This document shows, piece after piece, positions 15,523 through 24,057 of a stretch of DNA of 64,000 nt. The notes below the pieces were generated by a model. That model made no database searches, was not told the DNA's origin, and saw nothing but the letters and a program-made list of their open reading frames with translations. Source of the stretch: Streptomyces sp. SID12501. GTDB taxonomy: Bacteria > Actinomycetota > Actinomycetes > Streptomycetales > Streptomycetaceae. Each line of letters starts with the position of its first letter. Within the stretch, counting starts at the first letter, position 1. The DNA is taken from the NCBI RefSeq assembly GCF_010550245.1, contig NZ_JAAGLU010000013.1, positions 124,001-188,000 of the forward strand, written 5' to 3'. The position numbers and the translations under genes are program-made.

Positions 15523-16299
15523 TCAGCCGCCGAAACGCCGGTGGCGGGCCGCGTAGTCGCGCATGGCGCGCAGGAAGTCGACCTTGCGGAAGGCCGGCCA
15601 GAAGACCTCGCAGAAGTAGTACTCCGAGTGGGCCGTCTGCCAGAGCATGAACCCGGACAGCCGCTGCTCGCCGCTGGTGCGGATGACGAGGTCGGGGTCG
15701 GGCTGGTCGCTGGTGTAGAGGTGCTTGCCGATCAGGTCGATGTCGACGTTCTCGGCGAGTTCCTCCAGCGAGGTGCCCTTGTCGTGGGCGTCGAGCATCA
15801 TCGAGCGCACGGCGTCGGCGATCTCCTGCCGGCCGCCGTAGCCGATGGCGACGTTGACCAGTATTCCGCCCGCCACGTGCGCGGTGGCTTCCTCGGCCTC
15901 CTTGAGCTGGGTCTGCAGCTGCCCGGGGAGCAGATCGAGGTTGCCGACGTGGTGGACACGCCAGCGGCCGTCGGCGGCGAGGGAGGTGACGACGTTCTCG
16001 ATGATCTCGAGGAGCGGCGCGAGTTCCTCCGGCGGACGGTTGACGTTGTCCGTGGAGAGCAGCCAGAGGGTGACGACCTCGACATCGGTCTCGGAGCACC
16101 AGCCGAGGAACTCCTCGATCTTGTCCGCGCCGGCCCGGTGCCCCTGGGCGGTGGTGGAGCCCGCCGCCTTCGCCCAGCGCCGGTTGCCGTCCACGATGAC
16201 GCCGATGTGCTTGGGCACCTGGTCGTGGTCGAGGTGGCCCTCCACCCTGCGTGTGTAGACCCTGACCAGCAGTCGGCGCAGGTTGTCGCGCAGGTTCAC
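15523..16299 (-). CDS. uppS: Isoprenyl transferase (undecaprenyl diphosphate synthase family)
   Basis: A 258-residue cis-prenyltransferase that condenses isopentenyl diphosphate onto an allylic diphosphate to make the long polyprenyl carrier for cell-wall synthesis. All family motifs are visible: HIGVIVDGNRRWAKAAG with the catalytic Asp37, AQGHRAGADKI, LSTDNVNRPPEEL, VNVAIGYGGRQEI and DLVIRTSGEQRLSGFMLWQ. The GTG at 16299 gives the usual N-terminus (MNLRDNLRRLLVRVYTRR); GGAGGGG lies 11 bases upstream. Streptomyces often carry two such genes, so it could be either paralogue. Confidence 0.93.
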   Translation of the reverse strand: MNLRDNLRRLLVRVYTRRVEGHLDHDQVPKHIGVIVDGNRRWAKAAGSTTAQGHRAGADKIEEFLGWCSETDVEVVTLWLLSTDNVNRPPEELAPLLEIIENVVTSLAADGRWRVHHVGNLDLLPGQLQTQLKEAEEATAHVAGGILVNVAIGYGGRQEIADAVRSMMLDAHDKGTSLEELAENVDIDLIGKHLYTSDQPDPDLVIRTSGEQRLSGFMLWQTAHSEYYFCEVFWPAFRKVDFLRAMRDYAARHRRFGG

Positions 16300-16628
16300 G
16301 TGTTTGTCAGCCCCTCCGTACGGATCGGACAGGCGCGGCCGGACGCAGTCCCTGGCGCGATCCCTGCCCGTGTGGTGGTCCTCGGGGGTGGCGATCCCCG
16401 GAGGGGAAGCGTACCGCTGTGGGAAGGGGGTCCTTGCGCCCGGGGGAACCGGGGCCGTGCGCCCGGGAGGGATATGGGTGGGCAAAGGGGACCCTGCCTC
16501 CCGAGACGAAGGAGGAGCGGAGTCACGGAGTCACGGAGCAGCGCGAGGGAAGGGGCGGAGAGAAGAGGCTCAGGGGAAGGGCGCGGGAGAGCGGCGGTAT
16601 CCGGCTGCTCCGGCCGGATACAAAAAAC

Positions 16629-16662
16629 GGGCCGGTCCGTGGGGGGGGATACGGACCGGCCC
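16629..16662 (-). terminator. Orphan intrinsic terminator on the minus strand
   Basis: On the minus strand GGGCCGGTCCGT pairs with ACGGACCGGCCC (12 bp, perfect) and is followed by GTTTTTTG, a classical intrinsic terminator that is rare in such GC-rich DNA. There is no annotated minus-strand gene between 16663 and the next plus-strand gene, and uppS starts 330 bp downstream. It should therefore end a non-coding transcript or attenuate the uppS leader. Confidence 0.75.
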
Positions 16663-16919
16663 GAGGGGGGGGCTTCCACCATAACCCTTCGTGAGTGATG
16701 CTGCGTACATCGGCACGGAATAACTACTCTCCGAAGTCGCCCGACAACGCGCGGATGGCCTCGGAGACCCTTTTCCAAGGTCGGATCATGGCCGGAAAAC
16801 AGCGGATTCCCAGGAAATATCGCGGCATCCGGAGAGATCCAGAGGGACTTGGCGGGTTTCACCCCCCTGCCGAACACCCCCCGAACAGCCCCCGACCACC
16901 CCAGGACCATTCGGGTATC

Positions 16920-16969
16920 GGTCAACCCTGGGGGAGGCTCCGGGCCCGGAGCCTCCCCCAGGGTTGACC
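16920..16969. repeat. 50-bp perfect palindrome without loop
   Basis: The left arm (16920-16944, beginning GGTCAACCCTGGGGGAGG) and the right arm (16945-16969) are exact reverse complements over 25 bp each with no spacer. The centre is CCGGGCCCGG. The GGGGGAGGCTCC core is a common Streptomyces intergenic palindrome type; perfect symmetry over 50 bp is unusual. It lies 43 bp before the DUF192 start. Confidence 0.9.
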
Positions 16970-17012
16970 CGGTCGCGAACGCCCGCTTGACGCCCTCGCT
17001 AACTTCACAGCC

Positions 17013-17369
17013 ATGGCCACGTTCACCACCACTCAGACACCGGAGCCGATTCCGCTGGAGCTCGCGGAGTCGGGACGAGCACGGCGACGCGGGCTGCTGG
17101 GCCGGACCGGAATCGAGGGCGCGCTGCTCCTGACGCCCGCGAGTTCGGTTCACACGTTCGGGATGCGGTTCGCGATCGACGTCGCCTATCTCGACGGAAA
17201 GGCACGGGTCCGAGCGGTAAGGACCATGCGTCCAGGCCGAGTTGGGCTTCCCCGCCCCTGGGTGCGGTCGGTCCTGGAGGCGGAGGCCGGGGCACTGGAG
17301 GGGTGGGGCGTACGCCGGGGTGTACGACTCACGATCCGGGCCGACGGGGCGGCGTTGGAGGACCGCTGA
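17013..17369 (+). CDS. DUF192 family protein
   Basis: A 118-residue DUF192 protein of unknown biochemical function. The hallmark RARRRGLLGRTGIEGALLLTP and SSVHTFGMRFAIDVAYLD motifs are present, followed by a short basic domain. It has no signal peptide, unlike many members outside actinobacteria. In Streptomyces such genes are sometimes located near Flp/tad loci; here it stands alone. The ATG at 17013 has no strong ribosome-binding site (CTTCACAGCC). Confidence 0.85.
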   Translation: MATFTTTQTPEPIPLELAESGRARRRGLLGRTGIEGALLLTPASSVHTFGMRFAIDVAYLDGKARVRAVRTMRPGRVGLPRPWVRSVLEAEAGALEGWGVRRGVRLTIRADGAALEDR

Positions 17370-17763
17370 GCAGGCGCGGAGCGACCTCGCGCGAGCGCCG
17401 GACAGGGAGGCAGGGCACCGCGCAGGCCCCTCCTCCGCGCGGTGCCGTCCGCGCGACTTTGCTCACGCGAATTACCTTTGCCCAAACCTACGCGACGCCG
17501 AGCCGCGCTTGCGAGCAACTGCGATAACGATGCGGAAACCTCGTGAAACCTTTTCGGGCATATGCGCACATGTCTCACAGGTGGCGAGTGTGGCCACATC
17601 CCTTGCGCCGAGATCTCGCCAATATTCGGACGGGCGTGAGCGATATCCGGAAGTTTGCAGCTGGTAAGTCATGAGATATCACGTTTCACCCGACTTTCTC
17701 GACGGCGTGACGATCGACTCCGCCGAGCGGGAAAGGCCGGCCGGATCAGTTGCATCAGCCTGA
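17370..17763. other. 394-bp intergenic region
   Basis: After the DUF192 gene there is a terminator (17414-17446); the remainder, up to the convergent methyltransferase gene, has relatively lower GC and no recognisable gene. Confidence 0.5.
17414..17446 (+). terminator. Terminator of the DUF192 gene
   Basis: GGCACCGCGC (17414-17423) and GCGCGGTGCC (17437-17446) form a perfect 10-bp stem with a 13-base loop, 45 bp after the stop codon. Confidence 0.7.
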
Positions 17764-18576
17764 TCAGCCGGACGGCTTGCGGGCCTCGAAGAGATGGCGG
17801 CTGCTGTGTGCCACGAACGGACCCTCGGCCTCGATCCTGTCGTGCAGGGACCGGAGTAGGGGGCGGTAGGCGTCGACAGTGAACCCGGGCACCATCCAGA
17901 TCACCTTGCGCAGGAAGTGCACGACGGCCGCGATGTCGTAGAACTCCATCCGCAGCCGCTCGGCGCGCAGTTCGACGATCTCCAGCCCGGCGGCTTCCGC
18001 GCCGACCCGCTCACGGTCGGGGTGGCGGGCGCTGCGCCGCTCGTCCGGCTGCGGTCCGAGGAAGTGCTCGACGATCTCGTACGCACTGGCGGGCCCGACG
18101 TGCTGAGCCAAGTACGTACCCCCTGGCCGCAGGACACGGGCGATCTCGGTCCAGTGCGGGGAGACGGGGTGCCGGCTGACGACCAGGTCGAAGGCCTCGG
18201 CGGCGAAGGGAAGTGGCGCGTCGTCCGGCACGGCGACGACCGCCGCGCCGCGCGGGTGGAGCAGGGCGGTGGCCTTGGCGACGTTCGGCGGCCAGCCCTC
18301 GGTGGCGACGGTGAGCGGGGGCAGCTTCGGGGCGGTGTTGAGTACCTCGCCGCCTCCGGTGTGCACATCGAGAGCGGCGGACACAGAGGCCAGCCGCTCC
18401 CCCATGGCCCGGGCGTATCCCCAGGAGGGCCGCGCCTCGGTGGCCCGGCCGTCGAACCAGGAGAAGTCCCATCCGTCGGTGGGGACGGCGGCACCTTCGG
18501 CGAGGAGTTGTTCAAAGGTGAGGGTGGGGGTGTGTACGGGGATGCGTACGGGAGTGGTGGGCTCGGGCGCGGACAT
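17764..18576 (-). CDS. Class I SAM-dependent methyltransferase
   Basis: A 270-residue protein with a Rossmann methyltransferase fold: VSAALDVHTGGGEVL is motif I, the acidic strand end follows at LTVATEGWPPN, DDAPLPFAAEAFDLVVSRHPV is the motif around the target strand and EIARVLRPGGTYLAQHVGP is the post-motif helix and strand of the UbiE/Methyltransf_11 type. Substrate unknown. It is divergent from the DinB gene (start-to-start distance about 90 bp) and converges with DUF192. Confidence 0.82.
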   Translation of the reverse strand: MSAPEPTTPVRIPVHTPTLTFEQLLAEGAAVPTDGWDFSWFDGRATEARPSWGYARAMGERLASVSAALDVHTGGGEVLNTAPKLPPLTVATEGWPPNVAKATALLHPRGAAVVAVPDDAPLPFAAEAFDLVVSRHPVSPHWTEIARVLRPGGTYLAQHVGPASAYEIVEHFLGPQPDERRSARHPDRERVGAEAAGLEIVELRAERLRMEFYDIAAVVHFLRKVIWMVPGFTVDAYRPLLRSLHDRIEAEGPFVAHSSRHLFEARKPSG

Positions 18577-18665
18577 GTGGGCGATGTTCGCAAGGAGTTG
18601 TCAGTGGCCGCTGATAATTTCCGCCGCACGACGGAAGCAGAACGGAAGAAGAGGTGGTCGGGGAC

Positions 18666-19154
18666 ATGCTGTACGCCGATGACGAGACGACGACGCTGCG
18701 CGCGAAGCTCGACCAGGAGCGGGACGCGGTGCTGTGGAAGCTGGCGGGCCTGAGCGAGGAGCAGGTCCGTAGGCCGATGACACCGTCGGGGACGAGTCTG
18801 CTGGGGCTGGTTAAACATCTGGCGTCGGTCGAGTACGGCTGGCTCGTGGAGACGTTCGGCCGAGAGGTGGAGCCGCTCTGGTTCGACCCGTACACCGAAG
18901 AGGACATGATCGCGGGCCCGGACGAGACCACAGCACAGATCACCGACTTCTACGCCCGCGCCCGCGCCGCCGCCGACCGCGTACTGACGGAACTCCCCCT
19001 GGACACCCTGGGCAGACCGAGCTGGTGGGACGTCGAGTGCTCGCTGCGCTGGGTCCTGGTCCGCATGACGGCGGAGACGGCACGGCACGCAGGGCACATG
19101 GACATCGTGCGGGAGCTGATCGACGGGGCGACGGGAGAGTACGAACCGTCGTAG
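18666..19154 (+). CDS. DinB family (DUF664-type) protein
   Basis: A protein of about 162 residues of the DinB/YfiT four-helix-bundle superfamily, whose members are often thiol-dependent (mycothiol or bacillithiol) S-transferases. Seen here: LRAKLDQERDAVLWKLAGLSEEQVRRP, then SLLGLVKHLASVEYGWLVETF with the first metal-ligand His, and VRMTAETARHAGHMDIVRELIDG with the paired His residues. The start is either the ATG at 18666 or a GTG at 18654, which has GGAAG five bases upstream. Substrate unknown. Confidence 0.85.
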   Translation: MLYADDETTTLRAKLDQERDAVLWKLAGLSEEQVRRPMTPSGTSLLGLVKHLASVEYGWLVETFGREVEPLWFDPYTEEDMIAGPDETTAQITDFYARARAAADRVLTELPLDTLGRPSWWDVECSLRWVLVRMTAETARHAGHMDIVRELIDGATGEYEPS

Positions 19155-19189
19155 CTCAGGGCCTGACTGCCTGGTGTGACCTCACGACC

Positions 19190-19735
19190 TCACGACCTCT
19201 CGACGTCGAGGACGAGCATGATGTGCTCGTTTTCGCCGTGACGGACCGTGCCGGTGCGACGGAAGCCGTGCCGTTCGAGGAGGCGGACGGAGCCGGTGTT
19301 CCCGGCGAAGGGATCGGCGTGGAGGGGCCGGTTGGTCTCGCGCAGCAGGAACTGCCCGAGGGCGACGCTCCCGATCCCTCTCCCCCAGTACGGCCGCCCG
19401 AGCCAGTACCCGATGAAGCGACGGCCACGTCCGCCGACGCCCTGTTGGTCCTGTTGGTCCTCCCACCAGGCGACGATGCTGCCGGCGGGCTCGGTGTCCA
19501 CGGTGACCGTCTGCGCGAACACGGTGCTGTCGCCGAGGATCCTCGACTTCCAGTGCGCCATGAAGGCGTCCCGCGGCCGGGGCGTGAACCGCGACCGCCG
19601 GACGGCTTCGGGATCGTTCTCGTACGCGAGCAGAAACTCCAGGTCGGCTTCCACGACGTCGCGGAGCCGCACGTCGTTGCCGGATCCGCCGTCGGTCGGG
19701 TCGCCGGTCACGTTGTCGGTGCCGTTGTCGGTCAT
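19190..19735 (-). CDS. GNAT family N-acetyltransferase
   Basis: A GNAT acetyltransferase of about 181 residues: VRLRDVVEADLEFLLAYEND at the start, GSIVAWWEDQQD and GRRFIGYWLGRPYWGRGIGSVAL, where the R-P-Y-W-G-R-G-I-G segment is the acetyl-CoA pyrophosphate-binding loop, and GNTGSVRLLERHGFRRTGT near the end. The RimJ/RimL type is most likely. The start is uncertain (ATG 19735 or 19765); neither has a clear ribosome-binding site. Confidence 0.85.
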   Translation of the reverse strand: MTDNGTDNVTGDPTDGGSGNDVRLRDVVEADLEFLLAYENDPEAVRRSRFTPRPRDAFMAHWKSRILGDSTVFAQTVTVDTEPAGSIVAWWEDQQDQQGVGGRGRRFIGYWLGRPYWGRGIGSVALGQFLLRETNRPLHADPFAGNTGSVRLLERHGFRRTGTVRHGENEHIMLVLDVERS

Positions 19736-19805
19736 GGTGGGGAGTCTGGCAGGAGGCACTGACATCGAGGGGAGAGGCTAGCCGGGCCAGGGGAACCGGG
19801 GTCGG

Positions 19806-20690
19806 TCAGGGGACGAGCGGCCGAACGTCCTCCGCGACGAACCGTACGAAGCCCTCGGGGTCGGGCTCGTCCCCGGTCGGCTGAAGGACGACGGTGTCGG
19901 CACCGGCCTCGACGAGCCGTCCCACGGCGTGGGCAACGGCACCGGCGTCCCCGGCGACGCCGAGATCGGGGACGGATGCCACTCCTTCGGCGGCCAGTTC
20001 GGCGCGGAGCCGGTCGTCGGCGTCGGCCCCGGTGGCGGCGAGAAGATAGACGACGACCCGGTGGATGTGCCCCGCCGCGTCCGTCCGGCCTGCGGCCACT
20101 CGCCCCTCCTCGATCAGTTGCCGTGCCCGACGCACCCCGTCGGGCGCGATACCGCCATGGAGAACGGTCCCGTCGGCGACCTCACCGGCCAACCGCAGCG
20201 AACGGGGCCCGGTGGCCCCGGCGAGAAGCGGCTGCCCTGGCTCGGGCGGCCAGTCGAGGCCGACGTCGTCCAGCTTCACGTACCGCCCGTCGACGGTGAC
20301 CCGTTCGCCGTCGAGCAGTGCGCGCAACGCGAGCAGCTGCTCCCGCAGCAGGGTGAGCGGCGACTCGACCCGCGCCCCGACCTGCCCCATCCAGTCCTGC
20401 ACACCGTGCCCGAGGCCGAAAAGGGCCCGCCCGGGGAAGAGACGGTGCAGGGTCGCGGCCTCCATGGCGGTGAGGGCGACGTTCCGGAGGGGTACGGGGA
20501 GCAGGCCGACGCCGACTCGGACGCGCTCGGTCCAGGCGAGGGCAGCCGCGGCGGCGGAGATCCCCCCTTCACGGAAACAGTCCTCCCAGAGCCACAGTTC
20601 CTCGAGCCCGGTGCCGTCGGCGAGTTGGGCGAGGGCGCGCAGTCGCTCGGGCGGGAGTTGGGGGCGGAAGACGACGCCGAGGGTGGTCAT
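19806..20690 (-). CDS. LLM class (F420-dependent type) oxidoreductase
   Basis: A 294-residue luciferase-like monooxygenase superfamily protein: a TIM barrel with GLEELWLWEDCFREGG, RVRVGVGLLPVPLRNVALTAMEAATL, PGRALFGLGHGV and PLLAGATGPRSLRLAGEVADG, typical of F420H2-dependent enzymes in actinobacteria. Substrate unknown. Its ATG at 20690 is downstream of the RibD-like gene on the same strand; the 74-bp gap suggests possible co-transcription. Confidence 0.85.
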   Translation of the reverse strand: MTTLGVVFRPQLPPERLRALAQLADGTGLEELWLWEDCFREGGISAAAAALAWTERVRVGVGLLPVPLRNVALTAMEAATLHRLFPGRALFGLGHGVQDWMGQVGARVESPLTLLREQLLALRALLDGERVTVDGRYVKLDDVGLDWPPEPGQPLLAGATGPRSLRLAGEVADGTVLHGGIAPDGVRRARQLIEEGRVAAGRTDAAGHIHRVVVYLLAATGADADDRLRAELAAEGVASVPDLGVAGDAGAVAHAVGRLVEAGADTVVLQPTGDEPDPEGFVRFVAEDVRPLVP

Positions 20691-20764
20691 GGGGCATTCC
20701 TATCGAGCGTGGCTGCGCGGTACAACGCCATTACTGGTGCCGGCCGTCGCTCACTGGCCGTCGC

Positions 20765-21346
20765 TCACTGGCGGTCGCTGCCGACCCGCTCGTACCGCAG
20801 GAGTACGACGCCGTTGCCGAAGGTGCGTGATTCGGCGAGCCGGAGCCGGGTGAGGTGATCGGCCTCGATGAAGAGCGGCCTGCCGCGTCCGATCAGCACT
20901 GGATGGACGCACAGATGAAACTCGTCGATGAGGTCGTGCCGCATGAACTCGGCGGCGAGTTCGGCACCGCCGACCCCGAGATCCCCGCCGGGCTGCTCCT
21001 TGAGCGCCCGAATGTCCTCCGGGACGACCTCCCGCACGATGGTCGTGTTCCAGTCGGCGTGCTCCAAGGTCCGGGAGAAAACGTACTTCGGAATGTCCCG
21101 CCAGATACCGGCGAACTCGACCATGACTTCCGTGAGTTCGGGGCCAGGATCGGTGTCGGCGGTGGGCCAGAAGTCGGCCATGAGCTGATGGGTCACGCGC
21201 CCGGAGAGAAGGCCGCCCATGCTCTTGACCCGCTCATTGAAGTAACGGTGAAGCTCGTCGTCGACCAAGCTCCAGTCGATCTCGCGGTTGGGTCCCTCGA
21301 AGTATCCGTCGAGGGAGATGGACATCATCAACACGATTTTCCGCAC
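20765..21346 (-). CDS. Dihydrofolate reductase/RibD C-terminal domain protein
   Basis: A 193-residue protein of the RibD C-terminal superfamily (often labelled 'dihydrofolate reductase family'). Visible motifs: IVLMMSISLDGYFEG, GGLLSGRVTHQLMADFWP, DIPKYVFSRTLEHADWNTTIV, GGDLGVGGAELAAEFMRHDLIDEFHLCVHPVLIGRGRPLF. The GTG at 21346 is chosen because GAGG lies ten bases upstream and it gives the common MRKIVLMMS start; a GTG at 21355 is too close to that site. Probably NADPH-dependent; substrate unknown. Confidence 0.85.
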   Translation of the reverse strand: MRKIVLMMSISLDGYFEGPNREIDWSLVDDELHRYFNERVKSMGGLLSGRVTHQLMADFWPTADTDPGPELTEVMVEFAGIWRDIPKYVFSRTLEHADWNTTIVREVVPEDIRALKEQPGGDLGVGGAELAAEFMRHDLIDEFHLCVHPVLIGRGRPLFIEADHLTRLRLAESRTFGNGVVLLRYERVGSDRQ

Positions 21347-21506
21347 GGCACACACACCTCACCGACTACTGGGCGGCAACTGGGGCTCACGGTACTGACC
21401 GAGCCCCGCCCAAGGCGCTGTTGCCACGCGCGCTTTCACGTTGTTAGCGTCGCGGGGCCCGCAAGATCAACTCTCGTACCCTCACGGATCGATGGAGATG
21501 AGACAG

Positions 21507-21788
21507 ATGGGATCAAACGAACGCCGCCCATGGGAAGCCGACTTCGGCGCCGGTTTCAGCCGCAGGCTGGGCCAGTCACCGCAGGAGTTGGGGCTGACGA
21601 GTGCGACAGAGAGCTGCCCGGACATATGGGAACTCGAAAACGGTGACTTCGCGTTCATAGGCCGAGAGGCGACGGACTCGTACGCCGACCGTCTCCCTGC
21701 CGGGGTGTCGGTGGCACACGACGAACGCGTGGTGATCGTTCCCCGCAAGACCCTGCTGTCGGCGAAGAGGGACATCCCGGATGCCTGA
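21507..21788 (+). CDS. Hypothetical protein preceding a DUF6879 gene
   Basis: About 93 residues, with a conserved-looking second half: CPDIWELENGDFAFIGREAT, then RLPAGVSVAHDERVVIVPRKTLLSAKRDI. Small genes of this type commonly lie just upstream of DUF6879 genes in Streptomyces. The ATG at 21507 is nine bases after GGAG; ATGs at 21492 and 21498 are possible. It overlaps the next gene by eight bases, so the two are translationally coupled. Function unknown. Confidence 0.75.
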   Translation: MGSNERRPWEADFGAGFSRRLGQSPQELGLTSATESCPDIWELENGDFAFIGREATDSYADRLPAGVSVAHDERVVIVPRKTLLSAKRDIPDA

Positions 21789-22474
21789 CACTCCGCTCCC
21801 GTCGATCTCCCGCCTGGCGGAACTCCGCGCTTCGGGAACGCCGCTGTCCCGCACGGACTATCTGATCAACTTCAGGGAGGAGTACCCGCGCTGCACCCAG
21901 GTCGACAAGCTGGAAGTGCGGCAGACGTTCCGCGAGCCGGGATACGCCCCGTGGGAGGCGGCCCAGGCCGGCGACTGGGCCAAGGCATCGCATCTCGCCG
22001 AGGCCGAACGCCCCGCGCTGGCACGCCAGTACGAGGAGGCGACCGCCCGCGGCTGCCGACTCCGCCGCGTACGACTGGTCGAACTCCCGCCGTCCGACTA
22101 CGTGCTGTGGGAGATGAGTATCCTGCGCCTGCGGGCGGAACTGGGCGAGGAGATCGGCGTCATCACATCAGCTGGTATTACCGCCGATGACCGGCCCGGC
22201 TCCGACCGCCGGTCCAGCCTGCAACACCCCCCCCCCAGCGAATATGCCGGAACTGGTCGTCCTCGGGACAACCGCTCTGTACGAGCTGCGGTACACGCTC
22301 GAAGGTGACCTCGACGGCGCGGTACGTCACACCGATCCAGAGCTGATCGAGAGCTGCCGCCAGGAAATCGGGCAGCTCCTCGCCGAGAGCGAGGAGCTGC
22401 TCACCTTCCACAATCGGGTGACCGCCCCTCTGTTGACCGCTCGCGCGGACCGAAGGCCGGCCGATGAGCGATGA
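21781..22474 (+). pseudogene. DUF6879 family protein, frameshifted at a C10 tract
   Basis: The N-terminal ~140 residues are a good DUF6879 protein (RTDYLINFREEYPRCTQVDK, RQTFREPGYAPWEAAQAGDW, LRRVRLVELPPSDYVLWEMSILRLRAELGEEIGVI). The family's C-terminal part (MPELVVLGTTALYELRYTLEGDLDGAV) lies in the next frame and continues to the stop at 22474. The shift falls at a run of ten C residues (22227-22236); nine would join the frames. Read without the shift, the first frame ends at 22308. The intact downstream overlap with the DUF6082 start argues that the gene is normally full length, so a sequencing error, slippage or phase variation are all possible. Confidence 0.8.
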
Positions 22475-23117
22475 AACTCCGCGGGGCGTACAGCGCCGAC
22501 GCCGTATCCGGTGGTCGTCCCCCACAGTACGAATCTCGCTCACCGTCCTCGCCCTCATCTCCGCCACGGCTCTCGTCCTCCTCTCCCCCCTCGCCCTGCG
22601 AGCCTTCGGCCCGGGCGACCCCCGCTCCGACCGCGACTGGCAGCGCGTCAGCAACATCGCTCAGGCGTACGGCGCCGCGTCCGCACTGATCGCGGGGCTC
22701 GCGCTCGCGGGTGTCGGGGCGTCCCTCTTCCTCCAGGCCAAGGAGAGCAAGGCCAACCGCGAGCAGGGGGTACGAACCGCACACACCGAACTCATACGCA
22801 TGGCGATGACGGACCCTGACCTGATGGCCTGCTGGGGCCGCCTCGACGGCGACGCGTCCGTGACAGCCCGACGCCAACACCTCTACCTGAACCTGGTGTT
22901 GTCCCACTGGGAGATGATGTTCGAGCTGGGCACCCTGCCCGAGGAACACCTGCGCCAGGGCGCCGACAGCGTCTTCGGCACGGAACCGGGGCGAGCGTTC
23001 TGGGCGGCGAGCGGGGAAGCTCGACGGCTTGCTTCGGGGAGCCGCCGGGGGCGGCGGTTTCATGGGGTGGTGCAGGAGCGGTATGCGGCGGCGGTTGGGG
23101 TACGGCGCGGGGGGTGA
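22464..23117 (+). CDS. DUF6082 family membrane protein
   Basis: A 217-residue protein with a basic N-terminus, two membrane segments (about residues 21-46, TVRISLTVLALISATALVLL..., and 66-92, IAQAYGAASALIAGLALAGV...), then a cytoplasmic helical domain (REQGVRTAHTELIRMAMTDPDLMACWG, LYLNLVLSHWEMMFELGTL) as in DUF6082. It overlaps the DUF6879 gene by 11 bases and probably belongs to the same operon. The role is unknown; such proteins are Streptomyces-specific and lie near XRE/DUF397 or DUF6879 genes. Confidence 0.8.
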   Translation: MSDETPRGVQRRRRIRWSSPTVRISLTVLALISATALVLLSPLALRAFGPGDPRSDRDWQRVSNIAQAYGAASALIAGLALAGVGASLFLQAKESKANREQGVRTAHTELIRMAMTDPDLMACWGRLDGDASVTARRQHLYLNLVLSHWEMMFELGTLPEEHLRQGADSVFGTEPGRAFWAASGEARRLASGSRRGRRFHGVVQERYAAAVGVRRGG

Positions 23118-23358
23118 GCCGAGTGGGCCTCTCACTCACCCGCGATGGCCTGCACCAGAGGCCTGGGCGTCACTTCATCGGTCTGCTTCCGAAGGCTCAG
23201 CGGCAAGCGGACCCGGAGCAGGCCGACGCCGTGGACGGTCATTGATCGCTGCCGGTGCCTCGCGGACACTCATACGCAGCCTGCGGGATGCACCCCCGGA
23301 GGCAGGGCAGCCGCTCCTCGTGGGCATGAGCAACCCGGCATCCTGAGTTCTACGCCTT

Positions 23359-24018
23359 CTACGCTCCGACCAACGGAGATTCGAAGCTCGTGAGTTCCGC
23401 GATCTGCCGCAGGATTTCGCGGTACTGATCGCGTCTCGCCATCGCCGTCGTGCTCAGCATCAGGATTGCCATGCGTTTGCAGTCCGGGTGCGGGAGATAG
23501 GCGTAGATCTGGAGCATTGGGGTCGAGGGGAGGCCGGATTCGGGAGTCGGTGTGCGCAGCGTCTCGCCCATCGACGCCGGACCACTGGGCAGGTCCAAGT
23601 ACTCAATGTTGGAGTGCTGGTCCGCTGTGGCCACTGCCCGTGCCGCACTCACCGCCCGTGGGGACCAAGCGATGTCTCGCCAGGAAATCGTAAAGAGGGA
23701 ATGCAGGGTTTCGCCATTGTTTCCCGCCGTGTCGTCACGGTGGACGCCCAGGGCGCAGTGGACTGTACCCACCTCCCGCAGGGCACGCAGGAGCTGCTGC
23801 CCCGATGCCAATTGGGCGATGAACTGCTGCCGGGTGACGCCGTCAGGAATGGCCTCGACCAACGGCGCCAGCGCCTGCTGGAGCCGGTCGGCCTCGACAG
23901 AGGCGGGTGCGGCAAGAAGAATGTCAATCGGCAGTTCGGTGAAGCCTCCCGGGACGGCGAACCAGATGCCTGCGCTGGGATCACTTGCCGAATCATCAAC
24001 GATGACGCGATATGTCAT
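23359..24018 (-). CDS. Hypothetical protein, last gene of the WXG-type operon
   Basis: A 219-residue soluble protein that I do not recognise. No signal peptide. Features include PSAGIWFAVPGGFTELPIDILLA, a helix with VTRQQFIAQLASGQQLLRALR, and the strand-like LQIYAYLPHPDCKRMAILMLSTTAM. The start is the ATG at 24018 (MTYRVIV), with another ATG two codons upstream. It lies 39 bp downstream of a membrane-protein gene in the operon carrying a WXG100-like protein and a large T7SS-signal-like protein; an accessory or immunity-type role is a guess from position. Confidence 0.7.
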   Translation of the reverse strand: MTYRVIVDDSASDPSAGIWFAVPGGFTELPIDILLAAPASVEADRLQQALAPLVEAIPDGVTRQQFIAQLASGQQLLRALREVGTVHCALGVHRDDTAGNNGETLHSLFTISWRDIAWSPRAVSAARAVATADQHSNIEYLDLPSGPASMGETLRTPTPESGLPSTPMLQIYAYLPHPDCKRMAILMLSTTAMARRDQYREILRQIAELTSFESPLVGA

Positions 24019-24057
24019 TTCCATAAGCCTTTCAAAGGCTTCGTCGGTGTCGGTGAT

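Larger units (their letters stand above)
16300..17012. other. 713-bp intergenic region: uppS leader, orphan terminator and giant palindrome
   Basis: Three structures stand out: an intrinsic terminator for minus-strand transcription (16629-16662), a small hairpin (TATCCGGC 16598-16605 / GCCGGATA 16613-16620), and a 50-bp perfect palindrome (16920-16969). No convincing gene of 60 codons or more; a 49-codon minus-strand frame beginning with an ATG near 16708 (MYAASLTKGYGGS) overlaps the terminator and is probably chance. Confidence 0.55.

Noticed and set aside
16560..16710. 49-codon minus-strand frame (MYAASLTKGYGGS...) as a leader peptide of uppS
   Set aside because: It runs through both terminator stems and has no ribosome-binding site; chance is more likely.
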